From contig JAZRXL010000055.1 of NCBI GenBank assembly GCA_045600225.1, forward strand, positions 23,665-87,664: a DNA stretch of 64,000 bases, in the 5' to 3' direction. The translations under genes were made by a program, and so were the position numbers. The notes beneath the pieces were generated by a model. The model worked only from the letters and a program-made list of their open reading frames with translations, made no database searches and was not told the DNA's origin. Shown here piece by piece: positions 1 to 9,322 of this stretch. Each line of letters opens with the position of its first letter. Positions within the stretch are counted from its first letter, which is position 1. Origin of the DNA: UBA1181 sp045600225 (GTDB taxonomy: Bacteria; Bacteroidota; Bacteroidia; Bacteroidales; Paludibacteraceae).

Positions 1-1381
1 ATCCTGCATATTGAACTGTGTAAGATGGCGCTGTTTTGGCTCCATTGACGGTTACGTTAACAACATAGTTGGTGATCAATTCAAACTTTTTATCTGGTGT
101 CGTAGGCTCCTCCTTATCTGGTGTTGTAGTAGTGTCAATCTCAATCTCCTGATCGAATGCTTCATTGATAGCTTGAACGATGTAAGGACGAGCTAGAGTA
201 TTCGTTTTTCTGTTGATGGTTGCGAAGCCTCTGTCGGTACTTACATGTCCGTTGTCCCATAAGACAGGCACTGCACCTACACGACGAGCGTTCTCGCACA
301 ATGTTTTTGTCCAGTAAGCTGTGTATGTCGGACTCTCATTGTCGTATGCACTCTTGTCGACTGTTCCATACTCACCAACGATTACAGGATAACCTTTTGA
401 TGTAAACCAATTCTTCAACTTGTCGAATTGGCCAACCATAGCGTTTTCACTATTATTCTCCATTCCGTAATGTGTACATTTGTTACTGCTTTTATTCCAT
501 GCTTCATCTCCCCATCGGCTCACGTTGCTATCGGTTTCATCACCGCAAAGGTCCCATGGTGCATAGTAGTGTACGGAAATCATGAGACGTTTGCCCGATA
601 CTGAACGGTCTAGGTAAGTGTCGTTAGGAATCTTGAAACCTTTTGATTCGGAAGTCATATCAATGTCTGTGTTCCATCCTGGAATTAACAACCAACGTTT
701 TGCATTGTTGAGACTGGTTGGTCGTACAGCATCAACAAAGATCTGATTGTAGTCATTAATGTTTGAGTAATAGTTTGGGTTAGGATAAGGACTGATGCCT
801 TGCCATTCGTAGGTGTCATCGAATACCTCGTTCATTGACTCGAAGATAAGATGTTCATCGTAATCTTTGAATAGGGTAGCGATTTGTGTCCAGAATGCCT
901 TGTATTTAGCCTTTATCTCTGTTTGGTTACTTCCGTTGCAAAGAAGCCAAGCTCCGGCTACTGAGTTGTAACCATCTCCGTGAATATTGGTGATTACATA
1001 GAGGTCTTCAGCCAAAGCCATATCAACAACTTCCTTTACGTGTTTTAACCAACTTTCATCAATCTTATAATTTGGTGCTGGCCCGATTTTGTTTAGATAT
1101 GAAACGGGAATGCGGATGGTGTTGAAACCGCTATTCTTAACTAACTTCATTAGTTTTGGTGTTGCGATCGGATCAATCGGATTTCCCCAAGCTGAATCGT
1201 TTGGTGTTCCGTTAGAGCTTGCCTCTAGTGTGTTTCCTAGATTCCATCCCGCACCCATTGCGGCTACGATTTCGTTTTGGCTGAGATCATCGAATTGATT
1301 GTCTGCAAAAGCAGTTAGGCTAGAGGCAAGTAAGGTCGCTCCTAAACCTATTTTCAAAAAATTACGTAATTTTTTATTCAT
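1..1381 (-). CDS. GH5 endoglucanase-type glycoside hydrolase, C-terminus beyond the window
   Basis: Secreted glycoside hydrolase of family 5, probably an endo-beta-1,4-glucanase (cellulase) acting outside the cell. Translating the minus strand from 1381 gives a signal peptide (MNKKLRNFLKIG... ending TAFA), then the GH5 start motif GWNLGNTLEA, the acid/base Glu185 in SMNEVFDD and the nucleophile Glu337 in VGEYG. From about residue 410 a Thr/Pro/Asp linker (TTTTPDKEEPTTPDK) leads into a further domain that is cut at base 1, probably a binding module or sorting domain. The motif set suggests the GH5_4-like cellulase group, but xyloglucanase or lichenase activity cannot be excluded. An in-frame ATG at 1405 would add eight residues; I prefer 1381 because the sequence around 1405 matches the AAAACCAT leader of other exported genes here. 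A TATATTTG -7 box lies at 1446-1453. Confidence 0.88.
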   Translation of the reverse strand, partial: MNKKLRNFLKIGLGATLLASSLTAFADNQFDDLSQNEIVAAMGAGWNLGNTLEASSNGTPNDSAWGNPIDPIATPKLMKLVKNSGFNTIRIPVSYLNKIGPAPNYKIDESWLKHVKEVVDMALAEDLYVITNIHGDGYNSVAGAWLLCNGSNQTEIKAKYKAFWTQIATLFKDYDEHLIFESMNEVFDDTYEWQGISPYPNPNYYSNINDYNQIFVDAVRPTSLNNAKRWLLIPGWNTDIDMTSESKGFKIPNDTYLDRSVSGKRLMISVHYYAPWDLCGDETDSNVSRWGDEAWNKSSNKCTHYGMENNSENAMVGQFDKLKNWFTSKGYPVIVGEYGTVDKSAYDNESPTYTAYWTKTLCENARRVGAVPVLWDNGHVSTDRGFATINRKTNTLARPYIVQAINEAFDQEIEIDTTTTPDKEEPTTPDKKFELITNYVVNVTVNGAKTAPSYTVQYAG

Positions 1382-1492
1382 TTTATTGAATTTTATGGTT
1401 TTCATAAGTCGCCCAAAATCTGGACTAACTAAAAGTTTTCAATGGCAAATATATTCTAAATTTTTTGTATTAAGAAGAATGATTTATGAATA

Positions 1493-2665
1493 TTACCACA
1501 TTATTGACATCAACTCACTGTAGGCCATTAAATATTCTTTTTCTGCTTCTAATGCTTTTTCAACCATTTCGTAGCGATATTCACACTCTTTGAGGTAGTC
1601 GATAAGAGTAATCTGACCTGCATCTAGTGCTTTCGTAAGGTAAGGTGCATTGTCGTATGTATGCAATGCCTCTCTGTATTGAAGGGCTTGTTGCTTTAAT
1701 AATGTAGCCTTGTCATAAAGCCTTTTTAAGTCTGCGTAGAGTTGTGCCTCTTTCGCTTCTTTGGATGTTTGTGCTGCTTGGACAGCCAATTTAGCTGCCT
1801 TTACCTTGTTTTTGTTCTCCCAAAGAGGCACACTAGCCCCTACGCTAATGCCACGATACTTGTCTTGTGCCAATTCGCTGGCGTATCCAATCTTGAATGA
1901 AGGAAGGTTCTCTGAGCGACTCAGTTTTACTTGTGTTTCGCAGAGGCGCACTTCAGTATTTAGTAGTATTGCTAATGGACTATGGGTTAGTGCTACTTTA
2001 TACCATTCTTCAAAGTCGTCTGGTAGATCAACAAGCGTAAAGGTGCTTTCTGTTAGATCAATGGGGTGGTCTCCGTTCATTGCTTGCAGAAGGTTTTTCT
2101 GTTGCAGAAGCTCTGCTTCCAAACGTGCCACTTTGTTTTTTACGTTGTGATAATCCATCTGAGCCTTGTTGCTTTCAATGATATTGGTTTCGCCTGCTTC
2201 TAATTTGCGACTCCAAGCTTTAGCAGTCTTCTCTGCAGTGGCAAGACGATCTTTGTATTCCAATAGAAGGGCATTGAGATATATGATTTCGTGACATACG
2301 TTTTCTGCGGATAGTAAGATCTCTAGTCTTTCTAAATAGAATCGCTTCATCGAGATGGCATCATTCTGAGATGCTATGCGGGAGCGTAGGACATAGGTAG
2401 AGGGGAAGGCAAACGATTGGCTGACACTAATGTCTTTTCGATTACCGATATCGGTTGGATCGCCCCATAAGTAGTTGAATTCTGCCTCGGGTCCGGGTAA
2501 TGCATTGCCTGTATGATGAGCCATTTGTTCAGTCTCTCTTTGGTTTATCAATGCCTTGATACGGAGGTTGTTTTCTCCGATTTGACTTAATATGGACGGA
2601 TAGGACTGAGCGATAACAGTGACACTCACCATCATTGCTATTAGGCTATTTATGACTCTTTTCAT
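1493..2665 (-). CDS. TolC-family outer membrane efflux channel (CusC/CzcC-like)
   Basis: Outer membrane channel of a tripartite metal efflux pump. The 390-residue product has a signal peptide (ending VIAQS), then long alpha-helical stretches rich in Glu, Lys and Ala, as in the periplasmic barrel of TolC proteins (for example KAKAWSRKLEAGETN and KALEAEKEYLMAYSE). It is the last gene of a minus-strand operon after the adaptor and the pump, and its start overlaps the pump stop by 4 bp (ATGA), which implies translational coupling. Bacteroidota CusC/CzcC-like channels are often shorter than E. coli TolC and lack a lipobox; this one fits. The context gives the metal-efflux role; the sequence alone supports only the TolC fold. 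Confidence 0.87.
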   Translation of the reverse strand: MKRVINSLIAMMVSVTVIAQSYPSILSQIGENNLRIKALINQRETEQMAHHTGNALPGPEAEFNYLWGDPTDIGNRKDISVSQSFAFPSTYVLRSRIASQNDAISMKRFYLERLEILLSAENVCHEIIYLNALLLEYKDRLATAEKTAKAWSRKLEAGETNIIESNKAQMDYHNVKNKVARLEAELLQQKNLLQAMNGDHPIDLTESTFTLVDLPDDFEEWYKVALTHSPLAILLNTEVRLCETQVKLSRSENLPSFKIGYASELAQDKYRGISVGASVPLWENKNKVKAAKLAVQAAQTSKEAKEAQLYADLKRLYDKATLLKQQALQYREALHTYDNAPYLTKALDAGQITLIDYLKECEYRYEMVEKALEAEKEYLMAYSELMSIMW

Positions 2666-5600
2666 TGTTTCTTTCTCTTTTGATAGGCTTCATAAATGAT
2701 AGGAAGCACGATTAGGTTCAATAATGTGGAAGTAAGCAATCCTCCTAACACAACGATTGCCATCGGACTCTGAATCTCATTGCCTGGTTGGTCTCCGTTG
2801 AATACCAAAGGAATGAGTGCTAGGGCAGAGGTGAGTGCCGTCATTAGGATTGGGTTGAGACGATCGATAGATCCTTGTAGGATGGTCTCATGTAGTGGAA
2901 CACCTGCCTCTTGCAATCGTTTGTATTGTGAGATCATAAGAATACCATTACGGGTCGCAACACCAAAGAGGGTGATGAATCCGATGATAGATGGTATGCT
3001 GACAACACCAGAGGTGATGCGAATAGCATAGACTCCTCCAATCAGTGCTAGTGGCAAACTGATCAATACGATACAAGCTAGAGAACTATTTTTGAACTCC
3101 GAATAAAGAAGAATAAAGATAATGAATAAGGAAACAATTAGGGCAATCATCAGTGTGCGTGTGGCACTTTGTGCACTCTCGAATTGTCCTCCATATTCTA
3201 CCCTGTATCCTTCTGGTAACTGAATCTTTTGCTCGATAGTGTTTTTGATATCGTTCACTACACTACCTACATCACGTCCTGATACATTGGCAGAGATGAC
3301 TAACTTGCGTTGTACATTCTCTCTCATGATAGATCCTGGTCCGCCAGTCGATACGAATTTAGCTACTTGCTGTAGTGGTACCTTGGTGCCATTGTCTGTG
3401 TCGATAAGTGCACTTTTTAGTGCTTCAATATTCTCTGTATATCGGTCGTTCAGACGAATGATTAGATCATAACTACGTTGACCTTCGTAGATGTCGGCCA
3501 CCTTTTCTCCTGCAAAAGCTAGTGATATGAAGTGGTTGAATTCTTCCATCGTGATACCATAGCGAGCTAATGCCTCACGGTCTGCACGAATCTGCAACTG
3601 AGGTGTCTCTGTTTGTTGTTCAACCGACAAGTCTACCAATCCATCAATGCCTTCGATTGCACTCTTGATTTGGTTGCCTGTCATAAACATACGAGTTAGG
3701 TCTGTTCCAAATAGCTTGATGGCTATGTTGGCTTGTGTGCCCGAAAGAATATGGTCGATACGGTGTCCAAGCGGCTGACCGATTGTGAAGACTACTCCTG
3801 GTATGGTGGATAGATGTGCACGCATCTCGTTGAATAGCTCACTGCGACTCTTACCGTTCAACTCGAAACGAACATCAAGCTCTGCACTGTTGGTGGCTTG
3901 TGAGTGCTCGTCTAGTTCTCCACGACCAGTGCGACGAGCAGTGCTAGTTACCTCTGGTATCTTTAGCAACTCACGTTCCATTACGTTTCCTAGCTCATGA
4001 TTGACATCCAAAGATACGCCAGGTTTGGCTACTGCTGTGATGACGGCAGAACCTTCGTTGAAGTCGGGCAAGAAACTCTGACCCATCGTGAGTAGAAGGA
4101 GGATGGCACTGACAAGCAATACTCCTGTGGCTACGACTGCCGAGCGTTTGTGATTGAGCACAGATGATAATATACGATGATAGATAGAGGAGAGATGACG
4201 AGTTGTCCAGCTCTCTTTTTCGTTCTTTTTAAGGTAATCTTCTTTGGCTAATAACTGTCGACATAGAAGTGGGGTGACTGTCATTGCTACAATCAACGAC
4301 ATAAAGAGAGATATGATGTAGGCGATGCCCAATGGTTGTAACATTCGTCCCTCCATCCCAGATAAGAAGAAAAGAGGTATGAAGGCAACCATAATGATAA
4401 AGGTCGCATTTAGGATAGAAGAACGAATCTCTGATGAGGCATCAAATACCACTTCGAAAGAAGAACGTCGCTCCTCCTTGGGTAGCCTATGGTTTTGTTT
4501 TAATCGTTTGTAGACATTCTCTACATCAATGATAGCGTCATCTACTAACGAACCGATAGCGATGCACATTCCTCCGAGGGTCATCGTATTGACATTCAAT
4601 CCTAATAAATAAAGAATCACCAATGTGCCCAACAAAGATAGCGGAATCGCTACGATAGAGATCAAGGTGGTACGATAACTATTTAGGAATAAGAATAGTA
4701 TGATGATAACGAATAATGCACCTTCGATTAGAGCATGACCGACGTTCGATACTGAGGTCTCGATAAAGTCTGCTTGTCTGAAGATATGACTATCGATAAC
4801 GACTCCCTTGGGTAATGATTTTTGAATCTCAACTAAATTCTTTTCAATCTTCTCAGTGACATTGAGTGTATTGATATTCGGCTGTTTAGATACCGATAGA
4901 ATGATGGCAGGGGATGCGTTCTGTGAAGCATATCCTTGCTTGATAGCACTACCAATTTGAATTGTGGCTATATCACCCAAGCGGATTGGAGAACCGTTGT
5001 TCCTTTTGACCAATGTGTTGGCTATCTCTTCTAGGTCGCAAGTGCGTCCCATTCCTCGTAAGGCAAATTCATTGCCATAGTCGCGAATCACACCACCTGA
5101 TGAGTTTGCACTGAGGTTACGAGCTGTGGCCTCCAACTCATCCATTCGTACATCGTATCTAGCCATCTTGATAGGATCGGCTAAGATCTGATATTGCTTA
5201 TAATCACCTCCGATGATTGTCACTTGAGATACACCTCCTGTGGCTAATATGGCTGGTTTTACCACCCATTCTGCTAGAGTGCGTAAGTCCATCATGGATA
5301 CTGAGTCGGACTGCATTCCGATGAAGAGTATCTCTCCCATGATACTAGATTGTGGCGCTAATACGGGAGTGATGCCAGTTGGTAGAGATTCGCCTAGAGC
5401 GACCATCTTTTCGCTGATGATTTGTCTGGCTTGGAAGATGTCCATTCCCCAGTTGAACTCAGTCCATACGAAGGAGTATCCATACATGGAGGCAGATCGT
5501 ACACGACGCACATTGGTTGCTCCGTTCACTGCTGTCTCGATAGGGAAGGTCACCAGTTGTTCTACCTCTTCAGCAGCCATGCCATTTGCCTCGGTCATAA

Positions 5601-5751
5601 TCACGACTGTAGGGGCTGTCAGATCGGGGAATACATCAATGTCCATGTTTCTGGATGAGTAGATGCCTCCGATGATAAGAAGAACAGCGCCCAGAAGTAT
5701 GGCCAGACGATTCTTGAGAGAGAAACGTATGATTTGATTGATAAAATCCAT
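2662..5751 (-). CDS. Heavy-metal efflux RND pump, CusA/CzcA family
   Basis: Inner-membrane proton-driven RND transporter of 1029 residues that should export metal cations through the adaptor and channel encoded beside it. The length and repeated layout (12 membrane helices, two large periplasmic loops) fit the HME-RND family. The N-terminus (IIRFSLKNRLAILLG) and the TM4 motif IAIGSLVDDAIIDVEN are typical. In TM4 the Asp and Glu used in proton relay are present, but the extra upstream Asp of the divalent CzcA type is Ala or Ile, so the pattern resembles the Cu(I)/Ag(I) CusA type. Substrate is therefore inferred, not shown. The stop overlaps the TolC start by 4 bp and the adaptor gene ends 14 bp upstream. 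Confidence 0.93.
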   Translation of the reverse strand: MDFINQIIRFSLKNRLAILLGAVLLIIGGIYSSRNMDIDVFPDLTAPTVVIMTEANGMAAEEVEQLVTFPIETAVNGATNVRRVRSASMYGYSFVWTEFNWGMDIFQARQIISEKMVALGESLPTGITPVLAPQSSIMGEILFIGMQSDSVSMMDLRTLAEWVVKPAILATGGVSQVTIIGGDYKQYQILADPIKMARYDVRMDELEATARNLSANSSGGVIRDYGNEFALRGMGRTCDLEEIANTLVKRNNGSPIRLGDIATIQIGSAIKQGYASQNASPAIILSVSKQPNINTLNVTEKIEKNLVEIQKSLPKGVVIDSHIFRQADFIETSVSNVGHALIEGALFVIIILFLFLNSYRTTLISIVAIPLSLLGTLVILYLLGLNVNTMTLGGMCIAIGSLVDDAIIDVENVYKRLKQNHRLPKEERRSSFEVVFDASSEIRSSILNATFIIMVAFIPLFFLSGMEGRMLQPLGIAYIISLFMSLIVAMTVTPLLCRQLLAKEDYLKKNEKESWTTRHLSSIYHRILSSVLNHKRSAVVATGVLLVSAILLLLTMGQSFLPDFNEGSAVITAVAKPGVSLDVNHELGNVMERELLKIPEVTSTARRTGRGELDEHSQATNSAELDVRFELNGKSRSELFNEMRAHLSTIPGVVFTIGQPLGHRIDHILSGTQANIAIKLFGTDLTRMFMTGNQIKSAIEGIDGLVDLSVEQQTETPQLQIRADREALARYGITMEEFNHFISLAFAGEKVADIYEGQRSYDLIIRLNDRYTENIEALKSALIDTDNGTKVPLQQVAKFVSTGGPGSIMRENVQRKLVISANVSGRDVGSVVNDIKNTIEQKIQLPEGYRVEYGGQFESAQSATRTLMIALIVSLFIIFILLYSEFKNSSLACIVLISLPLALIGGVYAIRITSGVVSIPSIIGFITLFGVATRNGILMISQYKRLQEAGVPLHETILQGSIDRLNPILMTALTSALALIPLVFNGDQPGNEIQSPMAIVVLGGLLTSTLLNLIVLPIIYEAYQKRKKQ

Positions 5752-5765
5752 GCTTTACCTCCTTT

Positions 5766-7280
5766 CTAGTGAACGTGGCCTGAATGAGCGTCTACCGTAC
5801 CGGCTGCTTGTGTCAAACGTACTAGGGAAGAACCCTTGCAAACGACTCTTTCGCCTTCGGTTAGACCCGAAAGAATAGCAGTCTGTCTTCCATCGCTCTT
5901 GCCCTTTTGTACCTCACGCTTCTCGAATAGCTCTGGTGTGAGTTGTACATATACGAAGTAGTTTCCCATCTCTTCTACCAATGCTTCATTAGGAATGGTA
6001 ATCATCTTCTCCGTACTGCTACTTTTGATGTACATTTCAACAAATGAGCCAGGAATTAGACTCTTGGTGTTTCGCACTTGAAAGACCACTGGAATCAATG
6101 GGGTTTTAGGATTGATTGATTTTCCATAAGATAGGACCTTTCCGTTTAATTCTCTTAGCGAATAGGTCTTGTCTTCTGATTCGATAAGGAAATTCGCATC
6201 GCTGATAGAGGCTAAACTAGGATAGTGGATTGGGTTGACCTCTGCAACGATTTGCAGATCTTTGTTTTGTGAGATAGAGGCAATGGTTTGGCCAGCCTCG
6301 ACAAACTCTCCGTTGCGTACTAGCAACTGTGTGATGAAGCCACTCTTAGGTGCTGTTACCTTCTGACCGTTGTGAGAGAAGTTGTTCTTTACCGATTCAT
6401 ATTGGACTTTGGCAATATCATAGCGGTTCTTCGCTTGAAGAAGGTCAGACTGACTAACAATCTTTTCCTCTGCAAGAGGAAGTTTACGTTCGTAATCGCT
6501 TTTGGCAGCTTCGTACTCGGCTGAAAGCTCTTGAAGACGAACCGATAGGTTGTTGTCTGCCATCGAACTATTAATGATGGAGAGCAATGCTTGTCCAGCA
6601 GAGACCTGTTTGCCCTCTGTCAGATTATTATCGTATGAGACAATGCCCGAAGTCTTTGCGATGATGAGCGCCTCGTCGCCTGCTGAGGGTTGCACGTAAC
6701 CCATTGTGCGGATGGCAGGACCGAAATGATTCAGTTCACACACTTCGGTAGAGAAGTTGACGTTCCAGCTCTTCTCTTTCGGGAAAGGTACTGTGTTGTC
6801 ACCCGTTATCTCTTGTTCCTTGACATATTCGTTAGCTTCGTGTTCGTCATCAAAGATTACGACGTCGAATTTGGAAAATGTTGTGTTGACGCTGTCCGTA
6901 TAGGAGAAGAGTAATTGAGCCTCTCCTTGACTTTTGGGTGCGATTCCACATTTGAAAATGCCCGGTTGCTCCAATTCAACTGGCTGAGTAAGGATAGTGT
7001 CCTTGCTAGATATTAGAGAAACGGTAGCACAACCTTTCTCTATGGGCTTGAAATTGGATAACTGAGTAATGTGTATGGTCAATTGAGAAGGCTCCTCGGT
7101 GTTGAAAGGAGTTGCTACTATGAATGTCTCGTATTGTTTGTCATACGACACAAATTGTAGTGATTCATTATGCTTGTGTCCCTCTTCGTGGTTGTGCCCA
7201 TGGTTTTCACCTTCGTGATGGTGGCAACCAGTCAAAGGAAGCAAAAGACAGAATAAGAGTGATGTTTTAAAGTAATTCAT
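5766..7280 (-). CDS. RND efflux periplasmic adaptor with His-rich lipoprotein N-terminus (CusB/CzcB-like)
   Basis: Membrane-fusion protein linking the CusA/CzcA pump to the TolC channel. The 504-residue product begins with a lipoprotein signal (LLLPLTGC, Cys19) followed at once by a histidine-rich stretch (HHHEGENHGHNHEEGHKH), a likely metal-binding tail. Residues about 40-150 form an extra beta-rich domain before the usual adaptor. The adaptor core follows: lipoyl-like half (GIVSYDNNLTEGKQVSAGQ), coiled-coil hairpin (LSAEYEAAKSDYERKLPLAEEK), second half (TAPKSGFITQLLVRNGEFVEAG), beta-barrel and membrane-proximal domains. It is first in the pump operon. A TACCTTTG -7 box (7317-7324) and an inverted repeat (7337-7351) lie just upstream. 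A second His (DAHSGHVH) cluster ends the protein. Confidence 0.92.
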   Translation of the reverse strand: MNYFKTSLLFCLLLPLTGCHHHEGENHGHNHEEGHKHNESLQFVSYDKQYETFIVATPFNTEEPSQLTIHITQLSNFKPIEKGCATVSLISSKDTILTQPVELEQPGIFKCGIAPKSQGEAQLLFSYTDSVNTTFSKFDVVIFDDEHEANEYVKEQEITGDNTVPFPKEKSWNVNFSTEVCELNHFGPAIRTMGYVQPSAGDEALIIAKTSGIVSYDNNLTEGKQVSAGQALLSIINSSMADNNLSVRLQELSAEYEAAKSDYERKLPLAEEKIVSQSDLLQAKNRYDIAKVQYESVKNNFSHNGQKVTAPKSGFITQLLVRNGEFVEAGQTIASISQNKDLQIVAEVNPIHYPSLASISDANFLIESEDKTYSLRELNGKVLSYGKSINPKTPLIPVVFQVRNTKSLIPGSFVEMYIKSSSTEKMITIPNEALVEEMGNYFVYVQLTPELFEKREVQKGKSDGRQTAILSGLTEGERVVCKGSSLVRLTQAAGTVDAHSGHVH

Positions 7281-7316
7281 AAGAAAATCTTGTTGAATGA
7301 TGAATTATTCACGACG

Positions 7317-7351
7317 CAAAGGTAACAATACGGATGTGCAACCAAGTTGCA
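7317..7351 (-). promoter_or_regulatory. Promoter and candidate operator of the metal-efflux operon
   Basis: On the minus strand TACCTTTG (7317-7324) matches the Bacteroidota -7 consensus TAnnTTTG, with a TTG about 18 bp upstream. The -33 area lies inside a perfect inverted repeat, TGCAAC-CAA-GTTGCA (7337-7351), well placed for a repressor or metal sensor. The regulator is not encoded next to it. Confidence 0.6.
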
Positions 7352-7431
7352 ATCTTTATGCTACGAATTTGTGTGGATAATGCAAATGGATAACTAAGTT
7401 AGAATTGGAATCTAACCACATTTAATGTTAT

Positions 7432-7845
7432 TCAACAAGCAGGGGGAGCCCTTAAAGGGTTGTGTTGTTGCAGAATATCCTTCCAAGGCTTCTCCGTATA
7501 GGCGTCAGGTTGAATGGCTTCAACGTTCACCTTCAATGGATTCAGTAGGGAAGATATGTAGCTTGTGTAATTATTGTTCGAAGTTGCCACTAACCAATAG
7601 GAGGAGATATGGGCAGATGTTGAGGTCCATGATTCCACTACAGTGCATTGGTCTTCATGTCCGTGTTCTGGAGCATCGCTTTTGTGATGATTACAAAGAC
7701 CTTCTTCGTGATTGTGCAAGTCATTGTCGTATAAAGTTCCTATGACAACAAGGGCTTTGTCGTGGTGATGATGAGGCACAATGGCGTGTGTCAGTATCAG
7801 AAGACCGACCAGCTGAAATAGTAATATGTATATGCGACGCTTCAT
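7432..7845 (-). CDS. Small histidine-rich exported or membrane protein, probably metal-binding
   Basis: Protein of 137 residues that I do not recognise for certain; it resembles the small His-rich proteins often found beside CusA-type pumps in Bacteroidota (possibly the DUF6769 group). It starts with a signal or membrane segment (MKRRIYILLFQLVGLLILTH), followed by clusters HHHHDK, NHEEGLCNHHKSD and HGHEDQC, which suggest a periplasmic metal-binding or metal-sensing role. I chose the start at 7845, not the upstream in-frame ATG at 7944, because the hydrophobic segment begins there and a TACATTTG -7 box (7855-7862, minus strand) lies immediately upstream. It precedes the efflux operon in the same orientation, 151 bp away, and has its own promoter. 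Confidence 0.7.
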   Translation of the reverse strand: MKRRIYILLFQLVGLLILTHAIVPHHHHDKALVVIGTLYDNDLHNHEEGLCNHHKSDAPEHGHEDQCTVVESWTSTSAHISSYWLVATSNNNYTSYISSLLNPLKVNVEAIQPDAYTEKPWKDILQQHNPLRAPPAC

Positions 7846-7915
7846 ATGTTGTTGCAAATGTAAGAAAATTAGATGAAAAGCAAGATATTCTCTTTCTAAT
7901 TCTGCCAAAATGTCG

Positions 7916-7923
7916 TATTTTTG
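7916..7923 (+). promoter_or_regulatory. -7 box upstream of the zinc metallopeptidase
   Basis: TATTTTTG matches TAnnTTTG and lies 71 bp before the start codon at 7995. No clear -33 TTTG is seen. Confidence 0.45.
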
Positions 7924-7994
7924 TAGTTGGCAAGGATTTTGCACTTTATAAGTTAGATTATAATGTATTATGTGTAACTAAAAACTAAGGAACA

Positions 7995-8669
7995 ATGAAT
8001 ATTTATTGGATTTTATTAATTGGTATATCAATTGCAAGTTGGGTTGTACAATATGTGTTGAAAAAGCGTTTTGAGAAATATTCTCAAGTTTCTATTTCAA
8101 TGACAGGAAAGGAAGTGGCAGAGCAGATGTTGCGAGATAGTGGCATCACTGATGTGAGGGTAGGCTGTGTAGCAGGTAGTTTGACAGACCACTACAATCC
8201 AACAGATAAGACTTTGAATTTGAGTGAAAGTGTATATGGTTGTGCCAATATTGCTGCTGCCGCTGTAGCTGCCCACGAGTGTGGACACGCAGTGCAACAT
8301 GCAAGAGGCTATGCATTCCTACGTATGCGTTCGGCTATGGTACCTGCTGTCTCTTTCGCAAGTAAGTGGGTTACTTGGATTATCATGGGAGGTATCTTTT
8401 TGATCAATGTATTCCCTCAGCTTTTGGCAATAGGTGTATGTTTGTTTGCTGTGACTACACTTTTCAGTTTCGTAACATTGCCAGTTGAGATCGATGCCAG
8501 TTCTCGTGCATTGGCGTGGTTGAAGAATTCAGGTGTCAGCGATTTCTCAAATCACAAGATGGCTAAGAAAGCCCTTGCATCAGCTGCTTACACCTATGTG
8601 GTTGCCGCATTGAGTTCATTGGCATCATTAATCTACTACGCATCTATCTTGATGGGTAGAAGAAACTAA
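7995..8669 (+). CDS. Membrane zinc metallopeptidase, YugP-like (PF04298)
   Basis: Membrane-bound protein of 224 residues of the YugP/zinc-dependent peptidase 'neutral zinc metallopeptidase' family. An N-terminal membrane helix (IYWILLIGISIASWVVQYVL) is followed by the zinc site His94-Glu95-Cys-Gly-His98 in AAAAVAAHECGHAVQH, and two or three further hydrophobic helices (about 112-165 and 195-215). The third ligand is probably the Glu in LPVEIDASSRALAWL. Length equals the family norm. The physiological substrate is not known for this family. Downstream genes on the same strand are an unknown helical protein (36 bp away) and a RelA/SpoT homologue; they may share a transcript. Confidence 0.9.
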   Translation: MNIYWILLIGISIASWVVQYVLKKRFEKYSQVSISMTGKEVAEQMLRDSGITDVRVGCVAGSLTDHYNPTDKTLNLSESVYGCANIAAAAVAAHECGHAVQHARGYAFLRMRSAMVPAVSFASKWVTWIIMGGIFLINVFPQLLAIGVCLFAVTTLFSFVTLPVEIDASSRALAWLKNSGVSDFSNHKMAKKALASAAYTYVVAALSSLASLIYYASILMGRRN

Positions 8670-8705
8670 TAAATAATAGAAACAAAAGAGAAATAAGTAT
8701 ATAAA

Positions 8706-9317
8706 ATGGGTTTGTTTGATAAGTTACAAAAGAAACAAGATGCAATGCAACAAGAGTTGGTGAACAATGTTCAGGATTACCAATCGTTGTTTAGTGTCTA
8801 TTTGCAAGCGACTATGGCTGTGAATTTGGGAATTGTAGATTTCCGTATGTTGCCAGATTTGAAGTTGTTCAAGCAAAAATTCAAGATTCCTACAAAAGGA
8901 AGATTGGGAGTGGCAGAGAAGGAGTATGTAAGCCAATTGATGATGAACGAGTATGGAGTGACAGAGTCCTTCTTCCAAGAGATTGATGCATCAGCAAAGA
9001 AAAGATGCAAAAAATTGCAAGATATGCAAGGATACTTCGGTATGCTTCAAGCGTTCTTTCAACAGTTGATGAAAGTGTTGGCTTCTGAAATGGGAATGGC
9101 TCTTCGCTTGCCTGCTTTCTTTAAAAAGTTAATCAAGTCATCTACCAAAGATGCAATCCATAAGATTTTGACATCGAACGATTTTAAGGCTGCAGATGCT
9201 AGATTGGCTGCTATGGATGTTCGTGCATTGAAAGAGAAATTAGGTTTCTCTGAGGATTGGATGTTCCAATATGCATATCCGTTTATGATGTTATCGAAAG
9301 GTAGTAAAGCAAAATAA
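8706..9317 (+). CDS. Hypothetical helical protein of 203 residues
   Basis: I do not recognise this family. The product is soluble, without signal peptide or membrane segment, strongly helical and rich in Lys, Met, Phe and Gln (MGLFDKLQKKQDAMQQELVN, QGYFGMLQAFFQQLMKVLAS). It sits between a metallopeptidase and a RelA/SpoT homologue whose start follows after 5 bp, so co-transcription with the (p)ppGpp gene is likely. No catalytic motif stands out. The start ATG at 8706 follows an A-rich leader, the usual form in this genome. Confidence 0.72.
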   Translation: MGLFDKLQKKQDAMQQELVNNVQDYQSLFSVYLQATMAVNLGIVDFRMLPDLKLFKQKFKIPTKGRLGVAEKEYVSQLMMNEYGVTESFFQEIDASAKKRCKKLQDMQGYFGMLQAFFQQLMKVLASEMGMALRLPAFFKKLIKSSTKDAIHKILTSNDFKAADARLAAMDVRALKEKLGFSEDWMFQYAYPFMMLSKGSKAK

Positions 9318-9322
9318 TCCGT

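Noticed and set aside
5240..5662. 140-residue open frame on the plus strand inside the CusA/CzcA gene
   Set aside because: It lies fully antisense to a well-supported pump gene, and its product has no recognisable domain or signal; it is a shadow frame.
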